DNA from: Deltaproteobacteria bacterium Ga0077550
Lineage (GTDB): Bacteria; Myxococcota_A; Polyangia; Nannocystales; Nannocystaceae
DNA length: 47,072 nt
Direction: 5' to 3'
Assembly (NCBI GenBank): GCA_001464385.1
Contig: LNFB01000069.1
Coordinates: forward strand, 1 to 47,072
Positions 19,048-28,700 of the stretch are shown here, piece after piece. The notes beneath the pieces are model-generated. The model searched no databases. It saw nothing but the letters and a program-made list of their open reading frames with translations, and had not been told where the DNA came from. A program made the translations under genes and the position numbers. How positions within the stretch are numbered: the first letter of the stretch is position 1; each line of letters opens with the position of its first letter.

Positions 19048-19089
19048 CAGGGTGCGGAAGAACGCACAGCGTTCTTCCGGACACCCTGC
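19047..19089 (+). terminator. very strong hairpin ending the FIST operon
   Basis: GCAGGGTG (19047-19054) plus CGGAAGAACGC (19055-19065) pairs with GCGTTCTTCCG (19069-19079) and CACCCTGC (19082-19089). This gives 19 bp with a 3-nt ACA loop and a 2-nt GA bulge. It starts on the last base of the small-protein stop codon. It also faces the convergent sensor-kinase gene and could terminate both. Confidence 0.75.
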
Positions 19090-19092
19090 TCC

Positions 19093-19146
19093 GTGCCCGT
19101 GCCCGTGCCCGTGCCCGATCGGGAGCCCGTTCCCGTTCCCGTTCCC
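19093..19146. repeat. tandem hexamers (GTGCCC)4 and (GTTCCC)3
   Basis: Four GTGCCC units occupy 19093-19116 and, after a 12-bp spacer GATCGGGAGCCC, three GTTCCC units occupy 19129-19146. They lie between the FIST-operon hairpin and the stop of the convergent kinase gene. The two blocks differ by a single base per unit, suggesting slippage expansion of a once-uniform tract. Confidence 0.85.
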
Positions 19147-19148
19147 GA

Positions 19149-20840
19149 TCACGCCCCGCGGCGCTGCGCATCCGCCTCGCCCGCGCGGGCGATCGCGGAC
19201 TCGACCGCGGCGAGGACCTCGTCGGAGCGGAACGGCTTGGCCAGCAGCGCGCCGGGCAGGCGGCTCGCATCCACGTCCCGCGTGAAGCCGCTGACGAACA
19301 GGATCGGCGTGCCCGGTCGCGCGGCGAGCACCTCGTCGGCGAGCTCGCTCCCGGTGAGTCCGGGCATGAGGATGTCGCTGACGAGCAGGTCGCAGGGGAT
19401 CCCGCGACGCAGCTCCTCGAGGGCCTCGCGCGGGTCGCGGTACACGACGGTCTGGTGCCCGGCGCGGCGTAGGATCATCCCGATCGCATTGCCCACGAGC
19501 TCGTCGTCGTCGACCACGACGATGCGGTGCACGACGGCGACCTCGGGGGAGGGCGCTGCCGGTGTGGTGTTCCTGGCCGCACGCGGCGCGGGCACCCGCG
19601 GCAGGATCAACGCGACGCGCGTGCCCGATCCGGGCACGGAGGCGAGCCGCAGGGTGCCGCCCGACTGCAGTGCGAAGCCCAGCGCCGAGGGCAGGCCGAG
19701 GCCCGCGCCGCCGCTCCGCGTCGAGTAGAACGGCTCGAGCACCTTCGAGATCCGCTCGGGTGGGATGCCGGCGCCGTCGTCTTCGACCTCGAGGACGACC
19801 CACGATTCCGGCGGCGCGTTCGCGGGTGCCGGCATCGAGCCGGGGAGATCGGGCCAGCGCCGTCGCGCCGCCGCGCCGTCCTCCTCGAACACGCGCACGT
19901 GGATGGTGCCGTGGGGGCCGAGCGCCTCGCTCGCGTTGCGGACCAGGCTCAGCACCGCCAGCTCGAGGGCGTCGGCGTCGGCGAGCACGTGCAGGGGCTC
20001 GAGCGGCCGAGATACCTGCAGAGCCGCACCGGCCGGCAGCAGCGCGCGAGCGGCCGGCTCGATCGCGCCCAATCGCTCGCACAGGTCGAACGACTCGGCC
20101 TCGAGGCGTTGCAGCCGCGCGACCGACAGGAGCTGGCCGGTGAGCCGCGCGCCGCGGTCGACGCAGGCATCGAGGGTGCGCACGGGCTCGTCCATCGACC
20201 GCCCACTGGCGTCGTCGGGGCCAGACGCGATCATGCTCGTGGCCCCGCGGATCGCCGTGAACAGGTTGTTGAAGTCGTGCGCGATACCGCCGGCGAGGCG
20301 ACCGACGGCCTCGAGCCGCTCGGCCTCTTCGAGACGACGGGCCAGCCCGCGCGCCTCGGCCTCGACCGCGAGCCGCTGATCGATCTCGCGCTGCAAGCCC
20401 GCGAGGTGGGCCCGCGCCAGGCGCATGCGCCACAGCACCACCGTCGCGATCGAGGCGATGATCGTCAGGGCGATCGCCACGCGCACGGACCAGCGCTCGT
20501 GCCACGGCTGCGCGAGGACGAAGCGCAGCGTGGTGACCGGCGAGTAGATCCCCGACTCGTTCGCGACGCGCAGCTCGATGCGGTGTCGTCCCGCGGGGAA
20601 GCCGGCCCAGTGGATCTCGCGGTCGTCCGCGGCGCGGTGCCACCTGACCTCGGGCTCGTCGCTGGCCTCGCTGGTGACGCGGTACTCGAACGCCGCCAGC
20701 TCGGGGTGGCGCAGGATCGCGGCGGTGAACTCGAGATCCACGCGGCCGGGCCCCGCGGGGACCTCGAGCTCGACACCAGGGGCCAGCGCGAGGCCGTCGA
20801 TCTCGGCGTGCAGCAGCGTCAACGACGGGATCGTCGCCAC
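19149..20840 (-). CDS. hybrid histidine kinase, C-terminal part (Y_Y_Y, TM, kinase, receiver); downstream of frameshift
   Basis: This frame continues the protein begun by the gene part at 20819-22567. It opens with the tail of the periplasmic region, a Y_Y_Y-like beta domain (AFEYRV, HWAGFPAGRHRIELRV), then a membrane helix (VAIALTIIASIATVVLW). The kinase core has the H-box GGIAHDFNNLF, the N-box SLVRNASEAL, G1 in EDDGAGIPPE and G2 in GGAGLGLPSALGF. A receiver domain follows with VVDDDELVG, the phospho-acceptor Asp in LLVSDILMPG, and the Lys in LLAKPF. The end given here is a fallback GTG; the natural join to the upstream part is near 20850-20854. The two parts together would make ~1139 aa. 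Confidence 0.8.
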   Translation of the reverse strand: MATIPSLTLLHAEIDGLALAPGVELEVPAGPGRVDLEFTAAILRHPELAAFEYRVTSEASDEPEVRWHRAADDREIHWAGFPAGRHRIELRVANESGIYSPVTTLRFVLAQPWHERWSVRVAIALTIIASIATVVLWRMRLARAHLAGLQREIDQRLAVEAEARGLARRLEEAERLEAVGRLAGGIAHDFNNLFTAIRGATSMIASGPDDASGRSMDEPVRTLDACVDRGARLTGQLLSVARLQRLEAESFDLCERLGAIEPAARALLPAGAALQVSRPLEPLHVLADADALELAVLSLVRNASEALGPHGTIHVRVFEEDGAAARRRWPDLPGSMPAPANAPPESWVVLEVEDDGAGIPPERISKVLEPFYSTRSGGAGLGLPSALGFALQSGGTLRLASVPGSGTRVALILPRVPAPRAARNTTPAAPSPEVAVVHRIVVVDDDELVGNAIGMILRRAGHQTVVYRDPREALEELRRGIPCDLLVSDILMPGLTGSELADEVLAARPGTPILFVSGFTRDVDASRLPGALLAKPFRSDEVLAAVESAIARAGEADAQRRGA

Positions 20841-22567
20841 GTCGTGGAGCTGGCGGGATCCATGCGCACCAGGCCCGCGACGGTCGGCAACGCCAGGGAT
20901 CCATCGCGCATCACCACGCCCGCGGGTTGGCCACCACCGTTGCCCTCGGGCGTCGCCCAGCGCCGCACGTCGACGCGCCGCCGCGGATCGCTCATCCATG
21001 CCTCGAGGTCGTGGCGGAGCAGTCGGCTGAGGCCGCGGTTGCCGTGGAGCCACAGCACGCCGCGGCCGTCGTCGAGGATCGCCGAGACGACGTCGTCGTC
21101 GAGACCCTCGCGACGCGTCAGCCGACGCAGGACGCCGCCGCGCAGGATCCCGAGGCCGCCGCCGTAGCTGCCGAGGAACACCGTGCCGTCGGCCTCGATC
21201 CGCAGCGCCCGGAGCTCGCCGGTGGGGATGCCGTCGGCGCGACTCCACCGCGTCGCGACCCCGCCCGCGAGGCGCGTGAGGCCGTCCTGGCCGCCGAACC
21301 ATAGCTCGCCGTTGGGGCCGGGCTCGATCGCCAGCACGCGGCGATCCTCGACGGGCAGCGGCAGCAGCTCGGCGCCCACCAGCCGGTAGGCGCCGCCGGT
21401 CTCGGTGCCGATCAGCACGTCGTCGCCGACGACGCGGATGACCAAGACCATGTGACCGACCGAGACGAGGGTCTGCAGGGTGCCGTCGGGGCGCAGGGTC
21501 GCGATGTCGTCGTCGGCGCCGACCAGCACCTCGTCGCCGCGACGGGCGAGCGTGCGCACGCACCCGCCGGAGACGGCGGTGACCGCGTTGCTCGCCGACA
21601 CCCGCATGATGCCGCCGGGCTCGCAGCTGGAGCCGACGAGCAGCGCGCCGTCGTCGACCTCGAGCACCGGCAGCGCGCCGCCGCCGACCTCGACCACGGT
21701 CCAGTCCTCGCGGACGAGCCGGCGCAGGCCGTCGACGTCGGTGCCGACCCACACGACCTGCTCGCGGTCGACGAAGACGTCGCGCACGCGGCTGCCGAAG
21801 CGGTGGTGCCCGGGTACGCCGAGCACCCGGATGCGGCTCCCCGAGGCGACGTAGATCGTGCCGTCGGCGGCCACGGCGAGGTCGTGGCTCGGCTCGGTGT
21901 CGAGCACGTGGACACCCGCGTCGTCGACCTCGCTGACGCCGAGGTCGCCGGCGACCACCAGCGCATCGCCGCGGGGGATCATCGCGTACAGCTCGCCGAC
22001 CGCGAGGGGCTGCGGCACCGCGTCCGTGGCTTCGACGTGGAACAGGCCGCGCGCGCCGGCGAGCCAGACGCCGTCGTCGCGCGCCACGATGGCGCGGCTC
22101 GGCCCCGCATCCGCGATCGCGGTCCATCGCGCGTCGTCGGGGTCGTAGTACGCGGTGCCGCCCGAGCCCGCGACCCACATCGCGCCGTCGATCTCCCGCA
22201 GCGCCCAGATCGCCTTGCCCACCAGGTGGGGCTCCGCGGGGAGCTGCACGTCGTCGCCGTCGGGATCGATGCGCACGACATGGCCGCTCTGCAGGCCGAG
22301 CCAGCGCGTGCCGTCGTCGGTCACCGTCAGCGCCGTGATCCGCACCGAAGCCCAGCCCACGCCCTCGGACGCGCCGTGGATCTCGAAGTGCTCGCCGTCG
22401 AAGCGGACCAGTCCGCCGAACGTGCCGAGCTGCAGCCATCCCTCGCGATCCTGGGCGATCGCGGTGACCGACGATTGCGGCAGCCCGTCGTCGATCGTCC
22501 AGCCCTGCTCGCCGTACCGGCCCAGCGGCGTGGCCGCGAGCGTCATGGCGAGAACGCTGGAGATCAC
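20819..22567 (-). CDS. hybrid histidine kinase, N-terminal sensor part (Reg_prop beta-propeller)
   Basis: A GTG at 22565-22567 starts a short hydrophobic export segment, followed by GEQGWTIDDGLPQSSVTAIA, the classic first blade of two-component regulator propellers. Many blades with the WxGTxGGL pattern follow (WLQLGTFGGLVRFDG, LWFGGQDGLTRLAGG, VFLGSYGGGLGILRGG). The frame ends with an out-of-frame tail STTWRRSRR. The neighbouring frame continues the expected protein (QLHDVATIPSLTLL) from about 20853. Restoring one base, for example CC to CCC in GCCAG, joins the two parts. Such proteins usually sense extracellular glycans in Bacteroidetes and other unknown cues elsewhere. Confidence 0.8.
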   Translation of the reverse strand: MISSVLAMTLAATPLGRYGEQGWTIDDGLPQSSVTAIAQDREGWLQLGTFGGLVRFDGEHFEIHGASEGVGWASVRITALTVTDDGTRWLGLQSGHVVRIDPDGDDVQLPAEPHLVGKAIWALREIDGAMWVAGSGGTAYYDPDDARWTAIADAGPSRAIVARDDGVWLAGARGLFHVEATDAVPQPLAVGELYAMIPRGDALVVAGDLGVSEVDDAGVHVLDTEPSHDLAVAADGTIYVASGSRIRVLGVPGHHRFGSRVRDVFVDREQVVWVGTDVDGLRRLVREDWTVVEVGGGALPVLEVDDGALLVGSSCEPGGIMRVSASNAVTAVSGGCVRTLARRGDEVLVGADDDIATLRPDGTLQTLVSVGHMVLVIRVVGDDVLIGTETGGAYRLVGAELLPLPVEDRRVLAIEPGPNGELWFGGQDGLTRLAGGVATRWSRADGIPTGELRALRIEADGTVFLGSYGGGLGILRGGVLRRLTRREGLDDDVVSAILDDGRGVLWLHGNRGLSRLLRHDLEAWMSDPRRRVDVRRWATPEGNGGGQPAGVVMRDGSLALPTVAGLVRMDPASSTTWRRSRR

Positions 22568-22766
22568 AGTGCATCATAGCGCTGGGCTCCCTGGCCGAGA
22601 TATCCCGCCGATTGCACGCGACGTGCGATTGCAGGGGCGACCACGCGATCCAGCGGTGCGCCGACGGCCACCTCGCGGCGACGGCCGACCCGCTTTGGGA
22701 CTGCCTGCGAGGTTTGGCAGGACGAGCCGCGCGGTCCCGGATCGGTGGTGGATCGGCGGCCGCGGG

Positions 22767-23819
22767 TCAGTGCGACCAGCAGGGCTGCGCCCACGCCCGG
22801 CGGCCCTGGGGCTCGATGATCTCCGCCCGCACGTAGGCCGTCGGATCGGGCGCCCGCGCGCACACGTACTCGCCCGGCATCGTGGACGTCGCCGGCGCGG
22901 CGCGGCCCCCGGCGATGCAGCGCACCTCGGCGTCACGCCGCCCGGGCCAGATCGTCAGGCCGGCCGCGTCGCAGCGCACGTCGTCGAGCCGCGCGCCGTT
23001 GCTCGCATAGAAGTCGCCCCGCGCCATCGCATCGCGCAGCTGCTCGGCGTTCGCACCGGGCTCGGCGCGGACCATCACCCAGCCGCGATCGCCCTCGAAG
23101 GCGAGCTCGCCACGGGCCCGCACGCGCGCGGCGTCGCCGTAGTGGTGCGCGTCGTCGGTCGCGGTGCCCCAGACGCGCACGCCTGCGGTCAGCAGCGCGT
23201 CCCAGATCCCGAACGTCGAGGGATGCGTGGTGTCACCGTCGTTGTTGGAGTCGATCGCCTCGTTGGCGACCTCGAGCAGGAGCGGCTCCGAGGCGACCGC
23301 GGCGATGGTGTCGGCGTCCGCCGCCCAGTGGAAGTTGGGGTGGTTGATCTGCGCGAGCGCGCCGAGGGACCGCGCGCGGGCGATCCCGTAGCCGTACACC
23401 GTCGTCCGCCGGAGGTCCGCGGGTTCGGGCACCGCGGCGGGGGCCTGCGCCGTGTCGATGAACAGCGCGTTGACATGCAGCGGGCACAGCGGCGAGGGAC
23501 CCGGGGGATCGCAGCGCTCGACGTTGAGCGTGATCTCCATCCCGGGGATCACCAGCAGACCGGGGCGCGACGCAAGGTCGGTCACGCGGTTGTGGTCCGT
23601 GAACACGATGAAGTCGTAGCCGTGATCGGCGTACCACTGCACGACCTCGTTCGGCGGCGTCTCGCTGTCGCCCGAGTTGTTCGAGTGCAGGTGGAGCTGG
23701 CCCTTCAGGAAGCTCGACGGTGTGAGCGAGGCGACGGCGGGCGGGCTCGGCATCGCGGGCATGGGCGCGCGATCGCAGGCGGCGAGCAGCAGGAGCGTGA
23801 TCGACCCCGCCCGCCTCAC
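22767..23819 (-). CDS. lipoprotein PHP-domain phosphoesterase
   Basis: A GTG at 23817-23819 overlaps the stop of the globin gene (GTGA) and gives a lipoprotein signal ending LLLLAAC with Cys15. The PHP metal-site pattern is visible: QLHLHS (His43, His45), FTDHN (Asp75, His76), INHPNFH, and GTATDDAHH. PHP proteins hydrolyse phosphoesters using two or three metal ions. Membrane-anchored versions of unknown substrate are common in myxobacteria. The C-terminus is Cys- and Trp-containing (GEYVCARAPD, WAQPCWSH) with probable disulfides. The coupling with a haemoglobin is unusual and unexplained. Confidence 0.83.
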   Translation of the reverse strand: MRRAGSITLLLLAACDRAPMPAMPSPPAVASLTPSSFLKGQLHLHSNNSGDSETPPNEVVQWYADHGYDFIVFTDHNRVTDLASRPGLLVIPGMEITLNVERCDPPGPSPLCPLHVNALFIDTAQAPAAVPEPADLRRTTVYGYGIARARSLGALAQINHPNFHWAADADTIAAVASEPLLLEVANEAIDSNNDGDTTHPSTFGIWDALLTAGVRVWGTATDDAHHYGDAARVRARGELAFEGDRGWVMVRAEPGANAEQLRDAMARGDFYASNGARLDDVRCDAAGLTIWPGRRDAEVRCIAGGRAAPATSTMPGEYVCARAPDPTAYVRAEIIEPQGRRAWAQPCWSH

Positions 23820-24223
23820 GCGGGCGGCTCCTCGCGGTTGCGCATGTGATCCGCGAGGCGATCGAGGGCGTCGTCGATCGCGGCCCTCAGCTCGAGGTCG
23901 GGCACGTGAGCGTCGAGGGCGGCGCGCATGCACGCCATCCACTGGTCGCGCTCGGCCACGCCGATCGAGAACGGGAAGTGGCGCGCGCGGAGCCGCGGGT
24001 GGCCGTACTTCTCGACGTAGTAGGCGGGACCCCCCAGCCAACCGCACAGGAAGAGGAACAGCTTCTCGCGGCTGCCGCGGAGGTTCGGCGGGTGCAGCCC
24101 GCGGATCGTGGCCGCGTCGGGCTGCCGATCCATGCGATCGTAGAAGTCGTCGACGAGGGCGCGCACGACCGGCTCGCCGCCCAGCCGTTCGAACGGCGTG
24201 CGCTCGGAGGGGACATCGCTCAC
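23816..24223 (-). CDS. group II truncated haemoglobin (TrHbO-like)
   Basis: The 135-aa form from the GTG at 24221-24223 fits the family length. An ATG at 24260-24262 would add 13 residues with no match. Recognisable parts are PFERLGGEPVVRALVDDFYDRM (helix A/B with the B10 Tyr), LFLFLCGWLGGPAYY, the proximal-His segment RARHFPFSIG, and the group II Trp (G8) in ERDQWMACM. Such globins bind O2 or NO and are implicated in oxygen delivery or detoxification. It is the first gene of a two-gene unit with the PHP lipoprotein. Confidence 0.88.
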   Translation of the reverse strand: MSDVPSERTPFERLGGEPVVRALVDDFYDRMDRQPDAATIRGLHPPNLRGSREKLFLFLCGWLGGPAYYVEKYGHPRLRARHFPFSIGVAERDQWMACMRAALDAHVPDLELRAAIDDALDRLADHMRNREEPPA

Positions 24224-24317
24224 GGGCGCGAGTGTAGCGGACCCGCGCGCCGCCTTCGTCACGGCATTGTCCGCAGGATTGCGCCCACGCGCCCCCGGAT
24301 CCCGCTACGATCGCGCG

Positions 24318-25706
24318 ATGGGTTTCGCACGTTCGACCTTGGCGTTCGGGTTCCTCTCGGTCTCGGCCTGCGGCGGCGGCTCCGGCGGGCGCGGCGACGC
24401 GGCCGACGGCGAGACGGGGGTCGGTTCGGCGACGCTGACCACCGCCGGGTCGACGGGTGCCGACGCCACGTCGGGCGCCGACGCGAGCGCCAGCGCGTCC
24501 GCGGGCTCGAGCGGCGCGACCGTGGCCGACGGCACCGGGCCGATGACCGCGGACAGCGGCGAGGCGCCGAAGTTCGACGTCGGCGAGGGGCAGACCGACG
24601 TCGCGAGCAACTGCGACGGCGGCAAGGGCGGCGGTGGCACCGATTTCTCGTACATCTGGGTCGCGGACAGCGGCCAGAACGCCGTGTCGAAGATCAACAC
24701 CGAGACGATGATCGAGGAGGGTCGCTACCTCGTGCACCCGGGCGCCGGCAACCCGTCACGCACGTCGGTGAGCCTGTCCGGCGACGTCGCGATCGCGAAC
24801 CGGGCGGGCGGCATCACCAAGGTCTACGCGAAGACCGAGGACTGCATCGACGACAACGGCATGCCGGGCCTGCAGACCTCGACCGGCGGCGGCGACGTGC
24901 TGCCGTGGGACGTCGAGGAGTGCGTCGCATGGCACGTGCCGATGCCGTACACGACGCAGCGCCCCGTCGCGTGGTCGCCGGGCCAGTTCGACATGGCGTC
25001 GTGCTCGTACTTCGACGAGAAGGTGTGGACCACCGGGGCGCAGAGCGGCGTCTCGGGCACGGTCGTCACGACGGTGGTGAACGGTGACACCGGCGTGATC
25101 GAGCAGGAGATCGCGATGCCGGAGATCCAGATCGGCTACTTCGGCCCCTACGGCGCGGCGTTCGATCCCAACGGCGACTACTGGTTCGTCGACTCCGGCA
25201 ACGACGGCGCGACGCAGGAGTTGGTGCGCGTCGATCACGAGACGTTCACCTACGACATCTGGACCACGCCGCCCGTGTCGCCCTACGGCTTCACGGTCGA
25301 CACCTTGGGGCGCCCCTGGATCGCGGGCTACTCCGGAGGGACCGCGCGCTTCGATCCGGTGACCGAGATGTTCGACACCAACCCGGCGATCACCGGCCTC
25401 GGCATCCAGGAGGACGCCGACGGCATCATGTGGATGGCCCACTATCCCTGGGACTGGGAGGGCGTCTATGGCATCGACCGCGACACGATGCAGATCGTCG
25501 ACATGATCCCGCTGCCGTCGTCGGCGGCCAAGGGGGTGAGCATCGACTTCTTCGGCTACGTCTGGGTCGTCGATCAGGGGACGTCGGCGTTTCGCGTCGA
25601 CAAGGACTCCCACAACTTCGACACGTTCACCGGCCTGACGAGCCCCTACACCTACAGCGACATGACGGGCTGGGGGTTGAAGAACGTGACGAACCCCGAG
25701 GGCTGA
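24318..25706 (+). CDS. beta-propeller (NHL/SMP-30-like) lipoprotein
   Basis: The ATG at 24318 opens a signal with lipobox SVSAC, followed by a ~75-residue Gly/Ser/Thr/Ala linker of the kind common in Nannocystis/Plesiocystis surface lipoproteins. The body has repeated blades such as FSYIWVADSGQNAVSKI, NGDYWFVDSGNDG, and GYVWVVDQGTSAFRV, consistent with an NHL or Vgb-lyase-like propeller. Three cysteine pairs may form disulfides. No catalytic motif can be named. The stop is 6 bp from the convergent kinase stop. Confidence 0.8.
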   Translation: MGFARSTLAFGFLSVSACGGGSGGRGDAADGETGVGSATLTTAGSTGADATSGADASASASAGSSGATVADGTGPMTADSGEAPKFDVGEGQTDVASNCDGGKGGGGTDFSYIWVADSGQNAVSKINTETMIEEGRYLVHPGAGNPSRTSVSLSGDVAIANRAGGITKVYAKTEDCIDDNGMPGLQTSTGGGDVLPWDVEECVAWHVPMPYTTQRPVAWSPGQFDMASCSYFDEKVWTTGAQSGVSGTVVTTVVNGDTGVIEQEIAMPEIQIGYFGPYGAAFDPNGDYWFVDSGNDGATQELVRVDHETFTYDIWTTPPVSPYGFTVDTLGRPWIAGYSGGTARFDPVTEMFDTNPAITGLGIQEDADGIMWMAHYPWDWEGVYGIDRDTMQIVDMIPLPSSAAKGVSIDFFGYVWVVDQGTSAFRVDKDSHNFDTFTGLTSPYTYSDMTGWGLKNVTNPEG

Positions 25707-25712
25707 CGCGCG

Positions 25713-28700
25713 TCAGCGGTGGCGTGCTCGCCACGCGGCGCAGTCCTGGGCTGCGGACGCCTCGAGCTCGCCGCCCTTCGCGAAGGCGTCGCAGGCGGTG
25801 CTCGCGAGGGTGCGGGCGCGGGCGCGCTGCGACGGCGTGGCCCACAGCACGCGGGCGAGACCCAGTTCGGCCTCCGCGAGGGCGCCCGCGGGGGCGGTCG
25901 TCCGGTCATGGATGGCGATCGCCTGCTCGTAGTACGTGATGGCCTCGGCGGTGCGGCCGAGCGACTCGAGGGCCTGGGCGAGGCCGAACGCGCTCGCGGC
26001 GACGTGCGGGTGCTCGCCGCCCAGCGCCGCCACGCGCAGGTCCAGGGCGCGCCGGTAGTCGACCTCGGCCTCGGCCCAGCGGTCCTGGTAGTAGCGCGCG
26101 TTGGCGAGGCTGAACCGCGCGGTCGCGACGTCGGGGTGATCGGGCCCGAGGCTCCGCTCCCACGCCGCGAGCACGGCGGCGTACTCGGCCTCGGCCTCCG
26201 CGTAGGCGCGGCGGTTGTACAGCGCGTTGGCCCGCCCGAACCGCGAGGCGGTGACGTCGGGGTGATCGGCCCCGAGCGCGCGCTCTCGCAGCGCGATCGC
26301 CAGCTCGAACTCGCCGAGCGACGCCTCGTCCTTGCCCTGCTGCGCGAGGACGTTGCCGAGCGAGTGGTGCGAGGCGGCGACGTCGGGGTGATCGGGGCCG
26401 AGGGCGCGGGTGCGGCCGTCGAGGCCGAGGCGGTACTCGGCCTCGGCCCCGACGAGGTCGCCGGCGAACAGCAGCGCGTTGCCGAGGTTGTTGTGCGACT
26501 GCGCGACGGTGGCGTGATCGGGCCCGAACACCCGCTGGCGGATGGCGAGCGCGGTGCGTAGCTCGGTGGCCGCGGCCTCGAACTCGCCCGCCTGCACCAG
26601 GGCGTTGCCCAGGTTGTTGTGCGAGGCGGCGACATCGGGGTGCTCGGGCCCGAGCGCGCGCAGGCCGATCGCGAGGGCGGTGCGGTACTCGGCCTCGGCC
26701 TCGCGGTAGCGCCCGCGTCCGTACAGCGAGTTGCCGACGTTGACGTGCGCGCGCGCGACGTCTGGGTGATCGGGTCCCAGCGCGCGGATCCTGAGGGCGA
26801 GCCCCGTGCGTTGCTCGGCCTCGCCCTCGTCGTAGCGCCCTTGGCCGTTGAGCGCGCTGCCGAGGTTACCGTGGGCGCGCGCCATGGCGAGCGGATCGGG
26901 CTCGGGCGCGGCCTCCCACAGCGCGAACGCGGCGCGGTACTCGAGCTCGGCGTCGACGAACTTGCCCTCGCTCTCGCGGACCGCCCCGATGCTGTCGTGG
27001 GTCGCGGCCTCGCGCGCGTCGCCGAGCCCCGCCGACAGGCCGATCGCGAGCTCGCCGAACGCCATGGCCTCGTCGTGCCGCTTGAGGCGCGAGCCGACGA
27101 GGTACGTGAGCTCCTGCGCGGCGCGCAGGGCCTCGTTCCACTGCCGCGCGCGCAGGCCCGAGCGCAGCGCGATCGACAGCGCGCGCTCGGACTCCACGAA
27201 CGCCCCGTCGGCGCGCAGCGCCTCCCCCTCGAGGAGCGACCACTCGGTCCGCATCGGCTCGTAGCCGAGGTCCGCGACGTCGGGCGCGATCCTGCGGGTG
27301 ACCGCGAGCGCGGCGTCGTAGTTGCCCAGGGCGAGCTGCGTGCGTCCGCCCGCGAGCTCGGCCTCGAGCGCGCGCACCCTCGCCGCGGCGGCCTCGGTCG
27401 CGGGCGGCGGGACCTCGGCCCGCAGCGCCTCGACGTCGGCGCAGCGCTCGAGCACCGGGAGCGCGGCGACGAGCTCGTGGGCGCGCTCCATCGTGCGGCT
27501 GTCGGCCGACGCGAGCGCCCCGGTCGCCGCCGCGAGCTCGATCTTCGCGTGGTGCAGGCACGCCATCCGCAGGTCGAGCACCTCGGTGGATTGCTCCTCG
27601 AGCAGCGCCGTGGCCTCACAGCTCTGGGTGTGCATGGCGGCCCAGTCGTCCGCGTACGCGTCGAGCGTCGGCGCGACGCGGGTCCACAGCGCGTCCGCGT
27701 AGGTGACCTCGGTGGCGCGCATGGCCTGCTCGACCTGATCGCGGCGCGCGGGGTCCCAGATGCCCGCGAGGTGGGCGCTCGCGCCGCTGCACGCCCGCGC
27801 CAGCTCGCGGCGCCACGCGATCGCCACGGTGCCCGTGCCCACGACGGTGGTGACGGCCAGCGCCGCGATCGCGAGCTTGCGGGCGCGGGCCGGCTCCTGC
27901 CGCAGCGCGCCGAGCAGCGCCTGCATCGACGGCCAGCGCTGCTCGGGATCCACCGCGAGACCGCGGCGCACGGCGTCCGCGAGCCGCCGCGGCACGTCGA
28001 TGTGCTTGGGCCACGGCGGCGGTCCGGCGCGCTTGCGTCGGATCAGCGCCTGGAGGCCGCGGCCGCGCACGCCGCCGAACGGGAGCTCGCCGACCAGCGC
28101 CTGCCACAACGAGACGCAGAATGCGTACTGATCGACCGCGGGGCCGAGGTTGCCGCCGAGGTGCTGCTCGGGGGCCATGTACGCGGGCGTGCCCATGGTC
28201 GCGCTGCCGCCGCTGCGGCCCTCGGAGCGCGACGCGGCGATGGTGTCGAGGTCGAGATCGATCTCGATCTCGGCGGTGCCGTCGGCCTCGGCGACCGAGC
28301 CCGAGATGCGCGCGGCGTCGTCGGTGCGCGCGAGCCCGAAGTCGCTGACGCGCGCGCGCCCGTCGGCGCCGATCAGTACGTTGCCGGGCTTGAAGTCGCG
28401 GTGCAGCATCCCGACGTCGTGCGCGGCCTGCAGTCCGCGGCCGGCGTCGATGAACATGGCCACGACCTCGCGCCACGGCCGGGCGCGCGCGCCGAGCCAC
28501 CGCGCGAGCGAGGTGCCGTCGACGTGCTCCATCGCGATGATCGCCGTGTCGCCGTCCTGCTCGACGTCGTAGACCGCGACCACGTTGGCGTGACTCAGCC
28601 GCGCCATCGCCTGCGCCTCGCGGACGAGTCGCGCCTGACGCTCGGGGTGCATGACCTCCGGTCGCACGCACTTGATCGCGACCTCGCGTTGCAGCTTGGG

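Noticed and set aside
19093..19146. CRISPR or origin-type iterons from the hexamer tracts
   Set aside because: The units are contiguous simple-sequence repeats of only six bases, with no spacers and no replication genes nearby.
26001..26882. CRISPR-like regular spacing
   Set aside because: The repeats are adjacent 126-bp coding units of TPRs, with no unique spacers.
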